Below the pieces are notes generated by a model. It was given only the letters and a program-made list of their open reading frames with translations. It was not told where the DNA came from and did no database searches. A DNA stretch of 64,000 nt, from positions 2,728,001-2,792,000 of the forward strand of contig JALJCS010000029.1 of assembly GCA_023055355.1 (NCBI GenBank), read 5' to 3'. Below, piece after piece: positions 50,101 through 59,100 of the stretch. A program made the position numbers and the translations under genes. Within the stretch, counting starts at the first letter, position 1; each line of letters begins with the position of its first letter. The DNA is from Agelaius tricolor. Its lineage: Eukaryota > Chordata > Aves > Passeriformes > Icteridae.

Positions 50101-53100
50101 ATCGGGACTCAGACTTGGCAGTAATTATTGTCATTTCATGATGAAAAAAACACATTTAGAAGATGCATTTAGTGGATGTACATGTGCTTGTCTCTGCTCA
50201 CCCAGTGAAACGCACGCCGGGAGCGTCTGAGTATCCAGTGAGAGACCTGAGCACGCCCCCCAGTCCCCCTGAGCGGGCTGGGGGCAGTGGGGCTGTGGCT
50301 GCCAGCGGCCCCGTGCGCAGTGGGGACATGCTGTACCTGATCGTGGGCTGTGTCCTGGGCGTCATGGTCCTCATCCTCATCGTCTTCATCGCCATGTGCC
50401 TCTGGAAGAACCGGCAGCAGAACGCCATGCAGAGTGAGTGGGGGTTGGTTTCATGGGGAAAATATTACCAGGGTAAAATTAGGAATGTCTGTGCTGCGTT
50501 TTATGGATGGGAAGCAGTTTCCTGTTAGGAGCCAGCTTGCATTTCTGTAGAGACTTGTACTTCCAAGTGGGCCTTAGGTGCAGCTTGGGCTTTTAAGAGC
50601 AGTGTCTCCATTTCTTCACACTGATGCTCCCCTGTCCTGCTGGGTCCCTGGAGGACTGTGATGCAGTTTCACCCAGGGAATGGTGTGGGAAAAGCCTGGG
50701 CAAAGTTTCTCCAGTTTGTGTTTAACTTTAAAGCCGCTGCATAGGTCTCTGATGGTTGCAGAGGCTGAATGTGTGTAATCATAATCACTTGTTAAAATTG
50801 TGGAGAGTTAAACCCTGGATCTCTCCCTTTCTTGAGTGCATCTGGAAAGCTCTAGGACAAGTCCCTTGTTACCTCTTAGTCCCTGCACAATGAGATGGCA
50901 TTCAATGGCCAAGTCTTCCAGAGAGGTGTTAATAAGGAAAACCTGTTCATTAGTGAGCAGGAGCCTGGAGCAGGAGCTTTGCAAGGTGCTCTGCACCCAC
51001 CAGCAACCCAGAGCCAGCAGAATCTCTGCCCTGGCCTTTTCTGCTCCTTGTGCATAAATCAGCCTTGCTCTTGCCACAGCCTGTAGTTATTTTTAAATAT
51101 TCTTACTCTCCTACAGAGAGAAATGTAGGAGATAATGAAGATAGTGTCTTCAGCTGCAGCCCAGAGAGATCTTCTGGAAGCAGCTTATAGCAGATACAGC
51201 AGAAGGGCTGTTGGTGATACAAAAGGCCTGGTTTTGGGATGCTCTTGTAGTGATTGACATCAGCCAGTTCCTTCCAGACCAACATTTCTGGCCTGCTCTC
51301 CAGGATGTGGCTGTTTTCCATGTCTACATGCATATGCTAAGCAGTTGGATATCAGAGTTAGCTCACAAAAGAAAAGATAAATTTCATTATTTTTTAGGGT
51401 TGGAGAAAGAAAAGAAAAGTTTCATTATTTTTTAGGGTTGCTCATTTAGCTCCTCATTTATCAGTGGAAGTGCTTTCAGTAAAAATGTCTTTTGCAGAAT
51501 ACGACCCTCCAGGCTACCTGTACCAAGGGGCAGATATCAACGGGCAGATGATTGAGTACACGACCCTGCCCGGGACCAGCCGGGTCAACGGCAGCATCCA
51601 CGGGAGCTTCCTCAGCAACGGCCTCAGCAATGGCTGCCCCCACCTCCACCACAAAGTTACCAATGGTGTCAAGGGGATCATGAGCGGAGGAGGAGCAGGA
51701 CTGTACCCAGGGCACACCAACTCCCTGTCCAGGACACACATGGACTATGAACATCCCCATCACCTTGTGAACGTAAGGTCCTACGCTGGGTGGGAGGCTC
51801 AGCCCAGACCGTGGGGTTCATTCAGGGGCTGTGGAAGGAGGCTTAGTTTGGGTGGGGGAATACTCATCCATTGATAACAGCCAGTTCCACTGAATTCCTT
51901 GTCCCAGAGGAAGCAACTGGGCTGATATTTGTGATACAAACATCATGGTTTTCATTTGAGAATATCAGATGACAGCAAGAATTCCACTTACTCTGGGAAA
52001 TCTGCCTCTACCCTCCTCCTAACAGCATGTAAGCTCTGAGAATGCCTCAGCGCTGGGCTGAGATACTTTACTTGTACATATGGTATTTCTCAATCTCCAA
52101 GTTAAATACATTTAATTATAGCTGCTTATTCTGCAGCTTTATGGATCACCCGTTTTTCCCCCACCTGTTTCAGATCTGTAACTCTGAGCAATGCTATTAA
52201 TTATGGCAAAGCACGAATGGCGCAGGAGGTTCCATGGAATGAAGTGCCCCATACATCTTGAGCTGCAGCAGAGCAATAATGCTGCTTTTTTTTTCTTTTT
52301 TCAGTCCCCTGTTTGTGACTGTTGAGACAGGCTCGTTTTTTGTTACAAAATTGAAAATAAAATTAAAAACTAATTTCAGTCTGCGACCCAGCCTTTGTAT
52401 GCTGTGGAAAAATACTTCATTTGCTGAAACGTGTCCTGTTTCCAAGAGAGAATAATGATTTCATTATTGTCTATGGAAACAGATGGCTTGCATTCAAACT
52501 TACTAAACTTACTCAAAACTGTGAACATTGCCCAGGAAAACTGAAAGAAAAAGTTCAAAAGTCTGAATAACCCATGCTGTTTCTGGAGAAAAAAAACGGG
52601 TCTATTGTTTGTGTTGGTAATTGAGCACAAGCACTTCATTTTATTGAACAACAAATTAGCACTTGCACAGTAGTTGCCACTTCACTTCCCTCCAGTCTGA
52701 GCCCAGACCAGTCAGTTCTTCCCCCCCATTCTGCCCTTGGCCTACCCACAGAGCAAGAAGTGCCCACTTTTGGTTGTTTTCAAGAGCAAGCAAGGCCCAA
52801 ACTGGGTTTTTTTGACCTGTCCAACCTCCCAGTGGGTGAAACTCTCCAAAAATCTCCAAGCCCTCAGGGAGGGAGGATTTGGAGTGCTCAAAAGCTCACC
52901 CGGGAGAAAGACTGGAAGTTTGCATTATGTTTTGTCCCTCCCATTTTTATTTTTTTGGGGGGAAAAATGAAATACATGTATGATGACACAGGTCTTGATG
53001 TCTGGAGCTCCTCTGTGCCATGAGGTGTCCACCCAACATTGCTGTGCTGCTGGGAACAGGTGATGGGGTTGAGCTTTTCTTTCCCCACTCCCTGTTGCAG

Positions 53101-56100
53101 AAAGTTTGAGTCACAGGATCTCTGCCCATGGAGAAGGGCTGGAGCTGGCACGTGGGCGAGGCAGAGGAACAGGATGTTCTGATCCTGTTAGGTTGCTCTT
53201 TATTGTTTCAATGATTGGCTTAAATGAGGAAGGGAGAAACTGGCCAGAATGGCAATCAAGACTAATTAGGCATTTCCTCAGTGCTCCCTATCCCTCAAAA
53301 ACTTCAGGATAAGCTCTGTTTTTGCAAAAATAGGGATTGCTAGAAGTTGCCTAGCACTTGAGCTGCCAAAAGCCAGGTGAGCCTTCCCAGCCTGGCTCCC
53401 TCCTGGAGCCCGGTGCAGGAGCCTGGCTCTGCAGCCCCCTTGGAGTGGCTCCCACATCACTGTCTGCCTGGTCCCTAACAATGAGGTATGTGTTAATCTG
53501 GGCATTTCAACTGGCTTGTAATGGCCCCGTTAGCCAAAACCAACAACACAAAATCCCTCTCACCCGGAGTCATTGCTGGCTGAGGAATTACCCCATCTGT
53601 ACAAATACGAAACGGTTCAAAAATCAGTGTAGTGAAGTAAACTGATCTAATCGGAGTAATTACAGGAAAGTGGGATGGGTTTGTATGTGACATCAGCCCT
53701 GCAAATTTAATCCTCTGTCTCCCTAAACAAGCCTTGCGTGCTAATGAACAGCAATTCGCTTTCGTGTCTGTCATCAGCGTTAAAAATAAATATATTTACA
53801 GTGTGTTTATTAAATTAAACCTCAGCATATTAAGCTGAAAACAGACCAGGGAAATGACCACATACTTGTCTAAGCTGCAGTTATTTACTTTTCCCTGACA
53901 CACACACTGGCAAAGCCCTCCCCTGGCCTTTGGACAATCGCTCAGTGTTGCTGTGCCACGTACAGCCCGGAGCAGGGCATCGATAACGTGATCAGAGGGG
54001 GGAAACTGAGTCAAAGAGCTCTTGGGTGTCCCAGCAGTGATTTGATTTCTAACTAGTAATTATTAATCCTTCCTGCTGCAGGGTGGTGGGATGTACACGA
54101 CAGTGCCACAGGCTGACCCCTCGGAGTGCATCAGCTGCCGGAATTGTCGGAACAATAACAGGTGAGAAATGACAATCACAGGTGAGAAATGACAATAACA
54201 GGTGAGAAATGACAATAACAGGTGAGAAATGACAATCGCAGGTGAGAAATTACAATCACAGGTGAGAAATTACAATAACAGGTGAGAAATTACAATAACA
54301 GGTGAGAAATGACCTGCCCAGAGAACAGCCCTCCCTCTGTGTGCTGGGGTGGAGCTGGGGCTAGCAAAAGATGAGAGCTGGAGTCCTGGCTAGCACTAGG
54401 AGCTCCATGGATAGGAAAGCAGTTGAGGATTTTCTGTACGATAGAATAAAACAAGTTGTTAAAACCCCAGAGCTCACTTTGCTCAACATGCTCCTCTGAT
54501 GCTCTCTAGGATGTGAGGCAGGTTGGGCACTGGATTTAAAAAAAAATCTGTATTTCCTGTGTTTTTCTTCAGTTCTGAGATAACAAAATCATTCCATATG
54601 GAGCTTGTCAAATCGGATTTAATTGGTCTTCTATATTTTACACTTCCTGACATTCCCTTAAGAACATTAACCAGCTCACTCCTTTGCCTTCACAATGCTG
54701 TTCTTTGTGAAACATGGGATTTGAAGTTCTTGAGGCCTTCAGGAGGAGATGACCAGCCATTGTCAGAGTGGGATACATTTTTTTTCATGTGAAAAAGGAT
54801 TCCTGTGTAGAATAAGAGAAAATCTCTCTTCTGCATTGTAGCTGGGAGTCAGAAACCTAATAAAAATTACTGAGTTTTCACTTTTGGAATTATTATCCTC
54901 CTTAGGCTTCTGACTCAATCTCTGGTTATTTTAATGATTAGAAATAGGACTGAATGTCAGACAAGCTGGGCTGCTCTGACTGTTAGGTTCTGGGCTTTTT
55001 TTCAATCATACTTTGATTTTTCAGTATTTTTAAAATCTTCAGCTGCCTTTAGGTGTGCATCTGGCTAAGCTGAGTTGAAATTAATCATTGAATCATTGAA
55101 TATTCTGAGTTGGGCCCACAAACATCATTGAGTCCAACCCCTGTTGAACAATAAAGCTGTTGTTGAAGGCAGTAAACACATTCACTTTATTTTCATAGTT
55201 TTACTTTTTAAAATACTGCTTATAATGAGCTTTGAATCCTTCTTCCTTCCATAAATATGGGCATGACAGTGAAATGCTGGCAAGCTGCTGCTGGCAGGGG
55301 GAGCTGGGCATGCCTTGCCTGGCCCAGTGTCCCTGGCAGGTCTCAGGAAAGCCCAGGACATTCCCTCACACCCCAGTGCTGTGATTTCAAGCAGGCTGTG
55401 CAGCAGCTTTCACCAGGATGTCTGAGCCTCGTGGTAATTTAGAACATGCCATATGTGTTACACTGTAATTAAGAGCTTGCTTCCAGTGTTAAACACATTC
55501 AATTCTTTATTTGCTCTTTTTTTTTTCCCCCTAAGAAAGCGAGGGAAAGAGTTCCATCCTCTGCAACTGCACTGCTCCTCCCAGACGGGTCATCAGCAGG
55601 GCCTGAACTTTGAGTTTTCACAGCCCCATTCTATATTTGACTGCTTGATAGAGAAACAAGTTGTCCCTTAGCGCTGCCTTGCCCCGGAGGGGATCATTAA
55701 CCTCGTTTTGGCAGAGAGCTGCACAGCAGGGACCGCTCTGTTCCTGTCCTGCCGCTGGGGGAATGCAAAGAGGACATGGGAGAGGGGAGAGGAGGGGACC
55801 AGGACGTGCCTCAGCTTTCCACCAGGGAGCTGGGTGTGTGCCCAGGGGGAGGAGGAGGAAGAGGAGAGGGAGGAGGAAGGCCTGTTGGGTTGGTGCAGTC
55901 AGCCCAGTGGGTTTTGGCAAGTGGGAATTGGAGGCTGGAGTGTTTTCCCCATTTTGTTCAACCTCACTGCACAGGTGAGGGCTGTCCCCCTGACCTGCCT
56001 GTCCCATCCCACCCTGGAATCCTGTGCTGGAATCAGGCAGCTCCCCCAGGCAGGAGGGGAGGGGGGTTCAGGTGGGCACAGCTCTGGCAGGCTGTGCCAG

Positions 56101-59100
56101 ATCAGGACTGTGGCCTTGGTGCCACGAATTCCTCACCAGCCCATTTCCACCAAATGCCTGGAGCTGTTGCTGATTTGGGCTGAATGCAGCAGTTTTGTGA
56201 ATTGTAACCACGTGCAAATGAATCCTAAAGGTTCAGCATTATTTCATAGCTGTTTTCAGCTTCAGCCATCTCAGAGCAGGTTTTATTATTTCAGTGCTGA
56301 AATCCCTGGGTCTTCTGTTTAAATTAGCACTTTATCCCTCATAACTTCTCGTGGAGCCTTGCCAGAGGGAGAAGCTGCTGAAAACTGGAGACCCACTTTG
56401 CTATTGTGGACAAAGCCTGTGGTTGACAGGATTGAGAATTGATCTTTTTTCTTCTCTTGTGCCTTTGTGCTAAAGCTCTCAAGATACCTGATGTTTGCAG
56501 AGGAATTTACACTTTTGCAGATCTCTCTCCTTTGCAAATAAACTGTATTTTGATCAGAATTCTGAAATACACAAATCAAATGTAGGAACATGAGTTTGTT
56601 TTTCAGCTTTTTCATCTAAATTATGATTTTTTTTTTTTAGATTATAGTTTAGTAGGGTTTCAGAATTAAGAATTGACAGAAGATGTGTTTTCCCAGCAGG
56701 GATTTTACATCACTCCTCCTCCACACTCTGCTCTGGTTATCCCCATGGCTAGTTTCCATCAAAATGTGGTTATTGAAGCTTAGAAGGCTGAACTGCTGTG
56801 TTGAAACATCCTTCAAGCTCTTACAATAATACAGAGAACCTCACTGACCCCTGTATCTTTAAGAAGAAACCCCCAGAAACATGCAAACCCAAACATTTAG
56901 ATGGGTTTCTCTGAGCCTTTTTTTCTAAATAATAAGTGAGTGCAGTCAAAACCTCTGCGGAGAGAAAGGCAAACTAATAAATGGATTTGTTTGAGGACCA
57001 GATGTGTTTCATGTGGATTCTCCAGTGGCTTCTGTGGTATTTTGGTACTTGGAATAATGATTTTGGAGGCAGTTACAGGAGTGGGAGGACAAAATAGGAG
57101 AGTGAAGGTTGAAGCTTAGTGCTGCTCCATCCTCACAGCTTTTGGGAGGGGAGCAGGCTCCAGAGGGAGCCCATTTGTCCTGTTCTAGCTTTGCAGGTGA
57201 AGCATCTGCCAGAGGGAAAGCTCACTACAGCTCCTCCTCTGACAAGTTTATTTGTGTTGTTGGGTGTTTTGGTGCTCTTTCAGTTCTGGCAATATTGATC
57301 CCAGGTTTTGATCAGGTTTCAGGTATGAACTGAGGCTCTAGGCAGGGCTGTAGGACAGGACCCTCCAGTGTGATGGTTTTCCTTATTGCCATGACTTTTT
57401 TAATGGCATAAAAGTGGTTTCTGGGACTTGGGCAGGACTTAACTGAGACTGCCAAGCTTAACATGTCCTGGTTTGAAACCCTTCTGAGCTCAAGTGCTGG
57501 GCTGCTTTTGTTAGTCAGTGTCAGCTCTGCTGCCTGCTGCCCTGGCACTGCTGCTGTCCCAGTCCATCTTTCCTCATTTCCAGCAATTTTTCATCTCCTC
57601 TGCTCAGGTTTGGGCTAGAATCAGTCTGGAGCAGCACACGGTGCTCCTTGCTGGGCCAGCAGCTGAGCAGGCAGGTCCCAGGGATGCATTTTTGTATTTC
57701 CAAATGCAGTCTTAGACAGCCCCAGGGATGATGGATAGCAAGTGCACTGGGCTGATCCCTGTGAGCAAAGCAGGTGAGGGGTGGGTTTACATCTGCTCAG
57801 AAGAAAAGAGAAGGGTGCTCAGAGTTGTATCTGCACTAGCACATAGAGACCTGGAGCTTGTTCAGCTTTCACAGGAGCATTTTGGGGTGTCACTGGAGGG
57901 AGTGAACACTTTCCATCCTTATTTCCATGTGTTTATCTGCAGATCCATCTCTGTCCTGCACCACATAACAAGGAGCATCTTGATGTGTAGTTTCTCAAAA
58001 TTTGTGGTAGCTGCACAAGTGAACCTTTTTTTTTGGGGGGGTAGTTATGGCTTTCTTATGTAGGAATTGTTTATATAAATGTTCCCTGAGGCCACATTGT
58101 TCATGGGGCTGCAAACACTGAAGTGTTTTCCCTCGTGCTGCAAGGGTATGTGTGTCAAAAGTCCTGCTCCTTTTTGTTTAAAGCTTAAATACCTCAGCTG
58201 TAACAATGGATTCAGCACTTTAACTTCAGTTCCACAGCTTTACATAGGTATTACAGGGCCACAGTCTGACTTACACAGAACAGGGGGGTTAAATTTGTTA
58301 TATTGCATCTATTTTTCTAATTTGCATTCACTCCAATAACACTTAGTATTTATTTTTCAAGGTACCTAAGTGTGCTGCTTGGGTTTCAAATTTGAGCTCT
58401 TTATCTTGGCAGTGAAAACATGTTTTATGGAGTTGCTTTGATGGAGAAATGGACTCACAAGTCAGGTCATTGGGTCTCAGTTGATGGGGGAAGGAACTGA
58501 GCGTGTTTTGAATGTTTTCAGCTGTCTGCTGGGAGAAAAAAAAACCACTCAATCCTTTTCTTAATGTCAGAATCGCTCCACAAATATATTTAAAACTGAT
58601 TTGACAAATGCTCTGATCGTTGATATGGTAAAACATTTAAAAGCTGGGGAGGGAAGAAGGAAGGGGGGAAGAAGCCACTCTGAGTAACTTTGGCCTCTGT
58701 CCTCCCGCAGGTGTTTCACCAAGACCAACGGCACTTTCGGCAGCAGCGCGCTGCCCGTGGTGCCCTTGGGAGCCCCTTTCCAGCAGGACAGTGTGGAGAT
58801 GAAGCCCCTGAGCCCCCATGTGATGGTTGCCATGTGCCTGGCCCCGGCCAGCCCCGAGTGCAGCGCCCGGCTGGAGGAGGAGGAGGGCGGGGAGAGCGCG
58901 GAGCAGCCCCCGGCGCAGCACCCCTGCTGTCGGGAGGGCATCAGCCAGCTCTCTGTGGATTGCATGGACGGTGAGGCACCCCTCAGAGGATAGCAGCTGG
59001 CTGGGAAGCTGGGAATGTTCTGTAGGACATCTGTAGGGAGCTTAATTTATTGCAGAGAAGTCGGTAATTAAACCCTTGTAAGAGCAGGCTTGGAGGAAGG

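Larger units (their letters stand above)
54162..58710 (+). other. CDON: CDON intron 18
   Basis: 4.5 kb. Begins with the donor array, and contains a short antisense CR1 piece near 55086-55150, a GGA-rich tract near 55845-55882 and one copy of a duplicated segment (about 56007-56305). The remainder is unique. Confidence 0.85.

Noticed and set aside
55708..56322. ORF of 204 codons in intron 18
   Set aside because: Covers a GGA-rich tract and a duplicated segment whose second copy is not open in the same frame; no protein features.
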